From the NCBI GenBank assembly GCA_963681505.1, contig OY811971.1, forward strand, positions 9,295,991 through 9,359,990: a stretch of 64,000 nucleotides of DNA. Direction: 5' to 3'. Position numbers and translations under genes: made by a program. The stretch's first letter is position 1. Every line of letters begins with the position of its first letter. Shown in pieces: positions 50,401 to 61,466 of this stretch. Origin of the DNA: Eunapius fragilis (Eukaryota > Porifera > Demospongiae > Spongillida > Spongillidae). Below the pieces are notes generated by a model. It saw only the letters and a program-made list of their open reading frames with translations, did no database searches and was not told the DNA's origin.

Positions 50401-53400
50401 ATACTGTAAAGAACACAGGGCCTTTGATCCGACCACATGCACCTCTTCAGAGGTCCGTCGCTCCCATAAAAACAACCCAACCTTCCGCAGAAGCCACTCC
50501 ACCTCTCCATAGTCTCCCAACGGAATTTCTGCAAACCAACGCATGGTTACCAACTACCCCAACCCACCCCCGTGCAAGGCACGGCTGTCGTTCAAGAAGA
50601 TTCAACATTGGCAAGACCACCTGTACTCTCAGAAATAGAATCTTACATCACAGAAATAAGTTCTTCGGTACACAAACGTTTAGACCACTTCTATTCAAGC
50701 ATTTTGATAAACATGGTTGGCCTCATTTCAAAGTTACCCCTATTCTTCAAACTGACCCAACCCACTTAACATTCGAAGAAACGAGATTGATTGACCTCTT
50801 CAACACTGTTTACCCAACGGGCCGCAACTCGAAACATGGCGACATCCCACTCCCTACCCCTCCAACAGGGCATAAGAAACAAGTTGGATAAACTAAAACT
50901 CATTGTGACTCTCAAACCTCAGTGAATGCTGAGTGGAAAAAGCAGGCTCGAAATTCAAAGACATGATGCGTAGTAATGGACGTGGTAGAATTAATCTCTT
51001 TGTGGGTTTAAAGTACCTGACAGCATCCAGAAAAAAAAAAAAATAGCATTAAAGAAGGTGTCTCTGGGGTCTTGATAGTAAGCACAATGTGAGTAGATCA
51101 ATTTGTTTAACCAAAAAGCATTCATGATCAGTGAGTTGAATACTTACTAACAACATTACTATTCATGATAGTTAACAGTAGTGCATGTGACACTAAATGA
51201 ATGCAAGCAGTCATGAAGATCCCAACTTTGATCAATCAACCTTTTCTTTTATTTGTGCTGCCCAAAATTCAGTATGGATGGCAACACATCTCAGAGATTA
51301 TTTATCCAAAAGTCTGAGCAGCAATTCTATAGATGTACTTCAAAATTTTGTAGGATTCACCTATAAATATTGGTTATCATACAACATGCAAGTAGAAATA
51401 CACTTTTCTGTCGGTTGAGGAACAAATTAAGAAAATATGCTCTTATATGATTGTGGTTCGAGTGTAGCCTACAGATTATATTCTAGGGTATAGGTGTCCA
51501 TGTGGGAATGTCAAGAACTGGGTGTCTGGGCGTTGATATGCTGGATGCAATGTCACGGCCTCGTGTCAGGCTGTTGATGAAAATTAGTATGCGTGTGCAT
51601 AGTCACCATGTGGTCTGGTAGTATGAGATGGTATGTGGGCATTCTAGGGGTTGTGTGCACGGTCACTATACTAGACTTCCTCAGTAGTAGCAATGCCAAC
51701 TCTGACGTTGGAAGATGGCGATGATACGACACTACTGGGCTTACCGGAGAGCAGATTGTGCTGATGATGTCCGAAGTTACGGGCCTTAAGAATGCCATCG
51801 TCACACGAGATGATGAGATTGTAGAAATGATGGCGAGGAATAAGCGGGAGCGACAGTAGGCCGGGGTCACTTTGATTTCAGTTAGAGGCGAATCAGATTA
51901 GTGGATTGGTCCAATGACAATTGGACAGTAGTTGCAGAATATGAAACAGACAAGTTGGCCCTGGATTCGGACGACGAGAAGAAGATAGGCAGAGCAGAAA
52001 AGGAAGCGGAAAGAAAGTGGCTAAAAAAGAGAGAGGCAGATGGACAAAAGCATGCAAGGGATCCATCATCCCTAAGAGCATCGGTGCCGCACATCACATT
52101 GGACGCTGGCAGAAGCGTGTCGCGGAAGATTGGTCCATGCTACGGATGTGGTGAGTGGGTTGTGTGCACGGTCACTATACTAGACTTCCCCCCTCCCCTC
52201 AACCCCAAGTGGTGTTATACCATTTACACAGGCTTCCAGAAATCTGGAGAAGAAGCAGGCCAGCGGCAACAGATCTGTAAGCATCATGAATTTTATCATA
52301 AGTTATGCTACATAGTTTTGGCTGAAAGTGTTGTGTTTATACAGAGCATGGTTTTTTCCTCACACAGTGACGTTTTTTCCCCGGAGGTGGTGTGGGCCAG
52401 CCACCTCTAAATAAAGTAGGCAAAAAACTATAGGTACATGTAGCTGGTCCCTGCTCTGTAGGTTCTAGCATGGGGATGATGACATGTGATGGTTTGTACA
52501 TGTGATTATTCTAGTTGGTCATGGCAGTGGCGTGCACAGCAGATGCAACACCAATTATATGGGTTGGGTGAAGCAAGCATGATATACGACAACCACAAGA
52601 CTATCTGTATTGTGAATCATGCCACTAGTTCCCAACGTAAAGCTGCAATGAACCACTTTTGGTTGAAGCAAGCAAGAGCCAATGCTGTACCCCTAACTGC
52701 TTTTTCACCATCTATTCAGTCCCTATGCACAATAGATGACACCTCGCGAAAGTATTTGGGAAAATTTGAAATATCATTTGTGATAGCAAGAGTCAATCCC
52801 CTTCACAACGTATGAAGCACTGCATGAATTGGAGTGCCACCACGGTGTTGATCTTGGTCAAGCAGGAAAAATGCAAAAGATTTTACACATTATATTGCAG
52901 AGAGCCAGCGGAAACGTTTTATGTATAGTCAACTTTTATGGGTGGAACTGATGCAGGAAGTGTTGAGGATGAATTGATTGCTATTCTTCACTGCATAAAA
53001 GATGACATAAGAAGGTTCTTTAGTGTACAAGCTCCTTCATGTACATTATATAATCTTAAGTTATTTTGTTTATTAAATATAACTGTTTGAGGTTTGGACC
53101 ACATGTAGGAGATTGCTTTAACCTTGTTATGGCTATGATAGGGAATCATACATGTACTGAAGGGTACAATGTGGGTGTACTCATTAGTAATGCAATTTGT
53201 TACATAAGTTACAAGGTGTTATTGATATCATGAATATTAAATGAGATTTTAAAGTACATAAGAACTCATTTAACCAAATTGCACCTGCTAAGGCCAATAA
53301 GGGTTCAAGCTTGTAATAATATTTTGGGAAACAAATACACTGGGCTGGGATACCCTATTTAAAAGCTGGCAGCCATTTTTGTGTCCACCCCTTAAAGTTG

Positions 53401-55864
53401 TTATGATCAGGTGGGTTTACATATAGTCTTAGTGTAAATGCCAACGTTATTACAGACAATCCACAAAATTTGCAATACAGTACTTCAAACTCGTATTGTA
53501 AACTTTGTGGATTGTCTGTAATAACATTTGCATTTACGCTAAGAGTACTATGTAAACCCATAACAACTTTAAGTGTGGACACAAAAATGGCTGCCAGCTT
53601 TTAAATAGGGTATCCCAGCCCAGTGTATTTGTTTCCCAAAAAATTTGAACCCTTATTGGCCTTAGCAGTCATCACCCCAAAAAATTTGGTGCAATTTGGT
53701 TAAATGAATTCGTATGTACTTTAAAATCTCATTTAATATTCATGATATCAATAACACCTTGTAACTTATGTAACAAATTGCATTACTAATGAGTACACCC
53801 ACATTGTACCCTTCAGTACATGTATGATTCCCTATCATAGCCATAACAAGGTTAAAGCAATCTCCTACATGTGGTCCAAACCCCAAATTATTCACACAGT
53901 TATATTTAATAAACCGAATAACTTAAGATTATATACATGTACATATATTTTGTATATTTCTTGGGGTAGATAATATATGGAAAATGTTACTTCTGCTTAA
54001 GACTAGGGTGGCTCAATTAAGTATGGAATGACCCTGCAGTGGTACTAAGCCTTCTACACAGCCTAAAGTGGTGACAGTACAACAAAGAAACATCCAGGAG
54101 CATTTCAGTAATGGAAGAAGTGGACAAAAGCTAGGCAAGGTGTCCTGGGAGGTTCACGGTGAATTCAATATTGAAGTGAGTCGGGAACAATATCAGCGGT
54201 AGAGATGAATGTACACGCCCTATCGTGGCTGCACCAGGCAGTTTTTTGGTGCTTAGGTATAGAGATGGCAGAAAATAAGACACAAGAAGCTAGGTTATGA
54301 CCAATAGTGCACATGTACATGTAAACAGGTGAACGCCTGCATGTTGGGGGAGTGGTTATCATACACTGGATAGATGCAACTTGGGTGGGAGCCCTGTACA
54401 CATCGGCATGCACAGTAGGGGAACGTGGCTGCAGCCCTTTAAATGAGTCAGCCAAGAATGGCTATGTGAAGGACAGTGTAAAGAGCAGGTTGAAGGTGCC
54501 TAGGGAGTATTTGATAAATACACCAGCCAAAAAATAAGCAAATCTTCCACGACGGCATGTTTATGGGAACCATAATATTGGATACTGATAAAACTGAAAT
54601 CAAGACTCCCGTGTACAGTTGAGAATTATATATAATTTAAGATGCCCATTTTAGCTATGAGGAATTAATTTCATCAACACATGCATTTCTGCTATTAGTT
54701 ATGACTTGTAAAACAACTCCCTATCTCTGAGGAGGTGAGTTTGGAGATGACATTTATACCACCGACAGCTAAAATGGATGCCTTGATTGTGTATAAATCT
54801 CAACTACACAGATGTTTTGGTTTCATTATTACTTGTATTAAGATTATGCCTTTAAAATCTTGCCATCTTGCCAATTTTATGCTGGGTGCACAAAAACGCT
54901 ATAACTTAACTATATTTACTCGAGCATATCATATATACTGTTCTTGAATTCAGGGCAAAAGGTGTATCATTTTTGGAGACCACTTTCGTAACTTAAAAAC
55001 AAAAAAAAAAATGAGTTGCAAGTATCAAACATTGCCTACACAGTTGGAACTCTATGGCACACTACAATTACCGGCCATTCGACTAATTTACATACAGGGA
55101 GTTTGAGAATAAGAGACAGCTACAGAGCTTGGTTACCAGGACAACGTGGCAGCCTTTGATCGCTTTGGTACATGGCCTGCCCCACCATGCAATTTCATTA
55201 CTTTGTTGGCTTTAGTGGGTTTTGATAGCCAACTAACATTGTAGCCAACACTTTAACTTGCATTTTTAAAAACTGGTGTATGCTGGCATTGCATAGCTCC
55301 AAAGCACTTAAATGTAGCTAGAGGTTAAATAAGATAGAGAAACGGTGGTATTCGAGTATAAAACTTCTACCGTTTGGAATTAGTTTTATCAATAATGGAA
55401 TGAGTTGACGAAATTCTATTTATGCAGTTTCTTTTAGTTTTCAACAAGACTCTGGAATTGAAATATGACTTCTAGGTTTCTATTTACGCTTCAAATTGAA
55501 AGTCTTGTTGAAAAATAGTTTGCCAACAAAACTGCATTAATAGAATTCATTCCATTATTGATAAAACTAATTTCAAACATTGAAGAGCAGGGGAGAAGTT
55601 TTATACTCAACTACCTCGGTTTCCACCTTATACAGAAACAGAGACGCAAGTTAATTTGGCAGACATGTGCCCACAACACCCACACATGTGCACACCCACC
55701 CACTATACCTCCTTCACTTACCACCATGCCTATGTTGAACTTCTGGTTGCTTGATCGCTCCTCCACAGTGTCGTCCAGTACAATATTCATGTATGGGTCG
55801 AAGCCACGTAGGATGCCTGATACCGTCCTTCCTGCATTCAGTTTCACTACGCGCACGGGGCGTA

Positions 55865-55909
<45 letters not shown>

Positions 55910-56181
55910 GCACACGCATACAGACGCAAACACACACAAAAACACACACAGAGACTAAGTAAATATTAAGTGCAAGCTTTACTGGTGGGTTGACCCTTTA
56001 CTGCATTAGACAGTTATGCGTGCACATTGGGGACGAGGCTTAATTCGTTGCACAGCAGTTATTCCCCCACTTACATTGCAGCCGTTTGTCCATGTACCTA
56101 TGCGAGACAACGATAAACACATTTTACCGATCAAAAACGTACTCACTTCTTTAGCTCTGGAGGATGTGCCTTCCCGCTCAT
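47492..56181 (-). CDS. SNRPG: Small nuclear ribonucleoprotein G (SmG), 4 exons, 79 aa
   Basis: SmG is one of seven Sm proteins that form the ring on U1, U2, U4 and U5 snRNAs, acting in the nucleus after cytoplasmic assembly. Exons on the plus scale are 56147-56181, 56075-56097 (23 bases), 55722-55846 and 47492-47548. They sum to 240 bases with all phases fitting. The protein starts [19 protein letters not shown]. The Sm1 motif is [20 protein letters not shown] with [10 protein letters not shown], and the Sm2 motif spans the last junction as [20 protein letters not shown]. The length is close to the roughly 76 aa usual for the family. The first two introns are 49 and 228 bp but the last is 8173 bp and full of transposon debris. 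Confidence 0.95.
48700..49400 (+). pseudogene. Pogo/Tigger-like transposase remnant
   Basis: Broken plus-strand frames read [20 protein letters not shown], then [20 protein letters not shown] (like the CENP-B-type DNA-binding end), then [14 protein letters not shown] (DDE core) and [20 protein letters not shown] (the conserved PLDxGII segment). Several frame changes and stops lie between. It sits in the last SNRPG intron. The family assignment rests on the order of these motifs. Confidence 0.55.
49699..49940. repeat. Foldback element (about 242 bp)
   Basis: The outer arms ATTTTAAAGAGTTATTAAT and ATTAATAACTCTTTAAAAT are exact complements. The match continues inward through AACACCAAATTGACCAATGC to near GCGGAGAAGGGC, with a centre around 49815. 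No clear target duplication. Lies in the last SNRPG intron. Confidence 0.85.
50420..50891 (+). pseudogene. GIY-YIG nuclease-like retroelement tail
   Basis: The open frame contains [20 protein letters not shown], then [19 protein letters not shown], then [18 protein letters not shown]. This order matches the C-terminal GIY-YIG-type endonuclease of Penelope-like and related retroelements (GKT-x3-L-x-x-R ... NTLYPxGLN). The GIY start is not seen and there is no reverse transcriptase beside it. It is a fragment in the SNRPG intron. Confidence 0.5.
51648..52189. repeat. 33-bp direct repeat bracketing the gag-like fragment
   Basis: The same 33 bases (core GGTTGTGTGCACGGTCACTA) occur at 51648-51680 and 52157-52189. 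The second copy truncates the zinc-knuckle codons. This could mark a local duplication or a recombination scar. Confidence 0.85.
51880..52175 (+). pseudogene. Gag-like retroelement fragment
   Basis: The reading frame from 51901 gives [20 protein letters not shown] followed by [20 protein letters not shown] and, after a linker, IGPCYGCGE. The acidic DSDDEK, charged ERxxxKKR and start of a zinc knuckle (CYGCGE) fit gag-like proteins of invertebrate retroelements. The knuckle is cut off at the right edge of homology, where a 33-bp direct repeat begins. No protease or polymerase follows. Confidence 0.5.
52620..53030 (+). pseudogene. ZNF862-like hAT protein remnant
   Basis: Plus-strand frames give [20 protein letters not shown], then [33 protein letters not shown] and, after a frame change, [20 protein letters not shown]. 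This order is typical of ZNF862-like, hAT-derived proteins (HGVxLGxAY, FxxYIAESQR, DGSTDAGNVE). At least two frame changes separate the pieces. The right end is cut by the large foldback at 53040. Confidence 0.6.
53040..53943. mobile_element. Large foldback element (904 bp)
   Basis: Two arms of about 440 bp mirror each other. The ends are TGTACATTATATAATCTTAA and TTAAGATTATATACATGTAC, and the arms meet near GACAATCCACAAAATTTGC at about 53460-53515 with a loop of about 14 bases. Small indels break the mirror (for example around 53275-53330). It holds no coding sequence. It abuts the ZNF862-like remnant, apparently having inserted into it. Confidence 0.88.
53944..55327. other. Intronic, no feature recognised
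   Basis: Part of the last SNRPG intron. Open frames (54165-54455 minus, 54735-54947 plus) carry no recognisable motif. A run of As lies near 55001-55010. I see nothing else. Confidence 0.4.
55328..55632. repeat. Foldback element (about 305 bp)
   Basis: The left arm with GAGTATAAAACTTCT and TAGTTTTATCAATAATGGAA is mirrored by the right arm ending AGAAGTTTTATACTC...CCTCGGTTTCCACC. The centre is near 55475. Located about 90 bp from SNRPG exon 3, within the last intron. Confidence 0.82.
55865..55907. repeat. (CA)n microsatellite beside SNRPG exon 3
   Basis: About 20 CA units within the 228-bp intron 2 of SNRPG, only 18 bases from the acceptor of exon 3 on the transcribed strand. As RNA it becomes a long UG-repeat just upstream of the splice site. 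Confidence 0.95.
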
Positions 56182-57161
56182 GCTGATGCGCGTTATAAAG
56201 AACGTAATAATAGTCAATTGCTGCGCATGCGTTGATGCATCTTATTATCAAATAGCTCGTCAAATGGCACTAGCACTGTGCCATATATATATATATAAGG
56301 TACTTTCTGCGTTTGTTTCTTCTTCATCACGTGGTGGTCAAGCTAGAGGTTGGATGGCTTGTAGGCTTGCACCCAATCTGTACTTGTAAGTTACGGCGTT
56401 TATATTCACAGTTAATTTCACCATTTATTTTTTGTAATTTCCGTTACATGTATTTTTTAAAATTATAAACAAAAAAGTCACTAGAATAACAAAGTGTTCC
56501 TCAGTTGGAGGCTGCATTGCCCATTAATATTGTTCACATCCATAATACAATTAAAAATTTCTCTTTGGTGGGTAAACACATACCCATAACAGCCCTGGTA
56601 ATGGCTTGGACATGGGTGGAAGTTTTTTATTTTTAACACTTGCTCTTATGGTGGGGGGAGATGGAGGATATGAGTTGAGAGGAGGAGGCGTGAGCTTCCT
56701 TTCCCCAGCAACATTATACCTTTTTTAAGAACAGGATTAGAAGAGTATTCCCTCCCTTCCTAAACCCCTCTGGCAAACTGGTTCAACTGCAGGTTACATA
56801 AAACTGTCAGTCATCTTAATAACTAGGGTGAATACCACAGCTGATGTACTCGAGTCGAGCGTTCTTGTCCAAAGCGACCATGTACCCCTAGATTACTCTT
56901 GTACACGTATATCCCCCCCCCCCCCCCCCCCTCCACCGTATGCATGCAGTACCTTCACTTCAACCATGAAGGGTGCTTGGTTTTTCCTGGCTTCTGCTCC
57001 AAAGTCTACAATATGCCTCCACAGCAAGTGGACCCACCCTAGCTTTCATGCATGCACACCTGGTCTGAGGCTGGCGGCAGGTCAGGCTGTACAGTTGTAG
57101 GATTAGGTGGTGGTTAGTTCGGAACCAGGACACAATGGAGGAAGGGATGGTGGCCCCATCC
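56182..57161. other. Upstream region of SNRPG, no gene seen
   Basis: The SNRPG promoter should lie at the left end. A TTTATAA-like sequence sits close to the start codon but is too near to be a standard TATA box. A C-run of about 20 lies at 56911-56931. Confidence 0.4.
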
Positions 57162-57843
57162 CAGGGTTGCCGAAGGCCAGGTCGGCCTGCCAGGCCGGAC
57201 ATTTAGCTTGGCCTGGCAGGCCGGACCGTGACCTGACAGGCCGGCAGGCCGGGATCCACCTACTTATTATTATAAATTATTAATTCATTTTGCGATGTCT
57301 ACAGCTATATATAGTAATATAGTTATTACAATCAGCTGGTAATGGTTATAATTACAGATACAGAAACTGAGTCTGAGATACATAACATGCAGTGATGCAA
57401 ACAGCGCGCTTGCTATCTAAATATTTGTAATTAACATGCATGCATTGTGCTTCAGCATGACACACGCCTCCAAATGTTGAGGGAGAAGGTTCCACCTCTG
57501 GCGCTGTTGAATCAGCTTAGCTCGCGAAAACACCCGCTCGGATGGAGCTGAAGAAGCACGAATAGCTAAATACTTCCTGGCATGGCAAGCTTTGCAATTG
57601 TGGGGAATTGCCCATCGTGCATTTTCCACCACGCTAGAGGTTGAATTTGCATCTATGACTCGGGCCTCAGGAACAAGCAGCCATGCATCATACTCCCGAC
57701 TGGCGACGTTTGTAGTTAACATGAATTTACAATAAATTATCATAATGTTTTGTGGTTAGCCATGAATTTTTAATAAATTGTTTTATAACATCAATTTATC
57801 CGACCTGGCAGGCCGGACCCCGGCCTGATTTTCGGCAACCCTG
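57162..57843 (-). mobile_element. hAT transposon with transposase C-terminal fragment and 8-bp duplication
   Basis: Termini CAGGGTTGCCGAAGGCCAGG and TTTTCGGCAACCCTG are inverted and the same as those of the element at 10795-12085. CCCCATCC is duplicated outside both ends (57154-57161 and 57844-57851). GGCAGGCCGG-type subterminal repeats are present at both ends. The minus-strand frame 57417-57743 encodes HARKYLAIRASSAPSERVFS with LLPQHLEACVMLKHN, the hAT C-terminal dimerisation domain. At 682 bp the element lacks the catalytic region, so it is a deletion derivative of an autonomous element. Confidence 0.94.
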
Positions 57844-58253
57844 CCCCATCCTGTCTCAGCCGCTTTCCCCCACTGCAAACTTTTTTTGCCTTGTTATGTG
57901 GATGTCTGGTCTGGTGGTATTTTGTCCTTTCAATGGGTGCAACATTTGAAAATCATGAGTACGGCTGGAAATTTTTGAACTTACATATTTCATGCATGTG
58001 AGAAGCACAGAGCCAATGACTCCAAGTGCCTGAGCTAGCAAGTCTTCAATTACAAGCACCTAATGCTTAACGCACCATGCAGGAAACAGCAGGATATCCA
58101 TAACCTGAGGGGGCTCCTGCATGAACATATTCATAATTCATTTTCATATCCCAACAGCGTTAGGAAATATCTGAATCTGAATTGATGAAAACTTTAATAG
58201 TATACCCAACAAAGGTCCTAATTTATATAAACAAAACTATATAAAGATTGGTA

Positions 58254-58394
58254 TAGTACATGAACCAAGTGATGCCCTTATATGGGAAATTCACACGTTA
58301 CTGAACATGGCAATTACAGTAGTGCAATATGTTCTATCATGCTCATTATATCATGTGAACTTCCCATATAAGGGCATCACTTGATTCAGTTACT
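58254..58394. repeat. Short foldback element
   Basis: AAGTGATGCCCTTATATGGG and CCCATATAAGGGCATCACTT are exact complements, and the match continues more loosely outward (TAGTACATGAACC against its partner). The loop is about 65 bp. Non-coding. Confidence 0.85.
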
Positions 58395-61324
58395 AAACCA
58401 ACCATATATGGTTTATGAACTAAGCCTTCCTGTTTTCATAACCAGACTCAGAGATTTGCTGGTTTTGGTGAGACTTACTTGCAACAAGTTATTACAATAA
58501 TAGCAAGTCAGGCATATCTAAATTAATTGTTATAACAACTTTTTAACTTGTAAACATAATGCATTAATGCACTACCTCTATGCAAACAAAGTCCCCTATA
58601 AAACACACTAGAAGATCCATGTTGTCTTTGAAACATGAGGAGTACTTGGTCATCTTTCCCTGACCTTCTTGAGGGAGCTAGGTTGCAGGCTCTCATCTCC
58701 TGCACTACAGTGGCTGTACAAAGAGACTATGCAATATCCATCCTAAATCTCTCCCTCCAAATAAGAGTACCTCTAAATAAGAGTACTTGATCCTTTTCAG
58801 GTCCTCCACCTGACCACAGACAGCACCTGCTGCCATAGTGGACTGTGCCAGCTAGGTGAGCTCCAAACTAAGAGACCTTATAGACAGCAGATGTGTGATT
58901 CAAGCTTGTGTCTTCAGCCTCACAATGATTAAGGCATGGGTGAAACGGAAAAGTAAATTGTTGGAGTATAGGGTCACATCCCATACCAAAAGGTTTCCAT
59001 GGTGCCATCAGGACAATTCCCTCTAGGCTGCATGGGTTCTAGTCTGGATGAGAGCATGGACAGGTCAACTGCTATGACGGTGTTTAAATAATGATGATGA
59101 AAGTGGGGAGTGTTTTCAGGTTCAGCTGCCCTAACCACTGACGACAGAAAACAAAGGACTGATTTTGCCAGATTGAATGGCCTTGACTGCATGGTTGTGT
59201 ATTCCCTGGGTCATAGGTGCATTGGGAAGAGAAATTCTGCAAAGCCTTTATGCAGTTAACCTCTCGGCTCGCTCAGGCCCAAGACGAGTAGTCCACTCTG
59301 ACATCTACAGCAGGCCACCTCAACCTTGCGAGAGCCATCACACAGTACAGCTGTCACCACCAGGTGCATCCCGTGTTAACTGCACATTTTGTTAACGTTT
59401 GTACTCCATCGTATTGATGTGTAAATTAATACTGGGATATGTATCGTCTTTGATTTTTGTCATTGTGAATGTTGGGTGGCACAGCTTAGGTCATGGAGCG
59501 TGGTCCTGCTGATATCCTTAACTGCATGAGAGCGGGGCAAACCCGCAGCAGTTGATCTCTACATCACATCCCCGCTAACTTTAAGTAGCGCGTGTAATGG
59601 CAGGATCCCAGCAATGCTGGCCGACAAGAGGAAGCACCTCAGCAATGATGAGAAGGAAGTCGGTCTGCATTCTTCTGGTAGTCTAGTGTTTGAATGTTGG
59701 GAACCAGAAGCTTAATAAAGTCTCCCTAGACTTCCAGAATAACTGATCACTAGACTAAGGCAGTTCATCACAATAAATCAAATCTACTGTACCCTTAATT
59801 CCAGTTTCCAGGCATGTTGTACAATGTTATTATATCATTAATTGTTACATTAATTTATTTATTTATTTATTTATTTATTTATTTTTTAATTAATTAATTT
59901 AAATAAATCAAATTGTAAGGCTCCAATAAGTTGCAGACAGCTCCATGCAGAGATACTCAGATACAGCACTTGATTGAAATGGGCTTGGAAATCATGCTGT
60001 CAATTAATAGCAGGGAGCCTGGAATTCTGCAGCCATGCCTACCAGCTGGCGAGAATAGAGAAAGGCAGTGATCTCACACTTGCCCCATAGCTGATATACT
60101 TAGGACAGTGGAATGCATGCAGCCTTCGATGTGACCAGCACACCCCCTTAATCTGCTATAATTTTCCCTGAGGCAAGCGTAATGTCTGTGCGGGCGGCAG
60201 TGTTTTGTGTAGATGGGGTATGTTCGTACACAGGGTTTTTCCTCATGTGGTTAATTTTTCCAAGAGGTCTAAATCAACTCTTTTATGTACTCCTTCCTGT
60301 CTTATAAATCTATGTATGCTATCTGTGTGTTTATATGTGTGAGTGTGTGTCACTGCATAATAATTTGGATTTACATTGTATTTACTATTATTCAAGTATG
60401 GTACAAATGTCTATGTAGATAAATATTGTATGTGTGACATTTCCACTATACTAAATGAATCCTTTATATTTATACTATTGTGTTGATGTCACATATACCA
60501 TATTTACTAACACATTTGCACCACAATAGGTTAATAGTAAATATGTGTGTGTGTGTGTGTGCATGTGTGTGTGTTTCACCAGTTTGGCAACAACAGTATA
60601 GAAGCACAGCCAGAATACCTCCATAGAAGAGGTAGTCAGTTTTCTCCTTTCAACAGACACAAGTATTTTAGCACCCTCTTCATATTAAAGACCACTCATT
60701 CTGGACTGATGGGTACAGGTGTGTCCCCGAGAACAGCTGCACTCTTCACTTCCTAGCACACTTGGCTGGACCCATTCTAACATGTGGCAAGGGTCTCAAC
60801 CTGTTGAAGCTCTGTGATCCCTCTGTAAGCCTAGTTGTGTGGCTAGTGGGTGTGATAGCATCCTCTGTGTACCAGGATGTTTAAACCTCCACCTCTGTGT
60901 GAGTCAGTAACCACGGAGATAATGAAGAGTTTGGGTAACCAATGTGTGGTGAGTGTGGGACGGGGAGTGGTGGGGGCACAAAACCTAGTTGCAACTAGGA
61001 TCAACCCCACCTCCAAGTAAAAAAATTGGGAAATTTGAAATCATTGTTAGTAGTCTCCTGTTGCATCATACTTGTTATCTGATTACTGCAGACTTGAGTA
61101 CAATGAAGGATTTCAATGCATCTCATGATATTTCACGACGCAGGCCAGGTGAATAGGAACTATTACTAAGCTATTATTACACGAGGCCTCATGTATACGT
61201 TATAAGGTTCCGGGTATTCATTGCGTTGCAACAGCGTGCACGTGTGCTTGGTTATATGTACCTCTATTTGGATAGTGTCTGTTCAGCTATACTGATCGAT
61301 CCTTGATCTGATAGTGCAGAAAAG
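58395..61324. other. Non-coding region with (ATTT)n
   Basis: An (ATTT)n tract lies around 59853-59885, and a GT-rich tract around 60545-60575. No open frame has a recognisable domain; the 72-codon frame at 59177-59395 is unsupported. The EGF-gene promoter lies at the right end without a motif I can name. Confidence 0.42.
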
Positions 61325-61410
61325 ATGAAGGCTTATTTGCTTTGTTTTTTCGTCGTTCTTCTTCCTCAAATCCAAACAGGTATGCGTTTCATCGGTGTGT
61401 TTGTGTGTGC

Positions 61411-61466
<56 letters not shown>

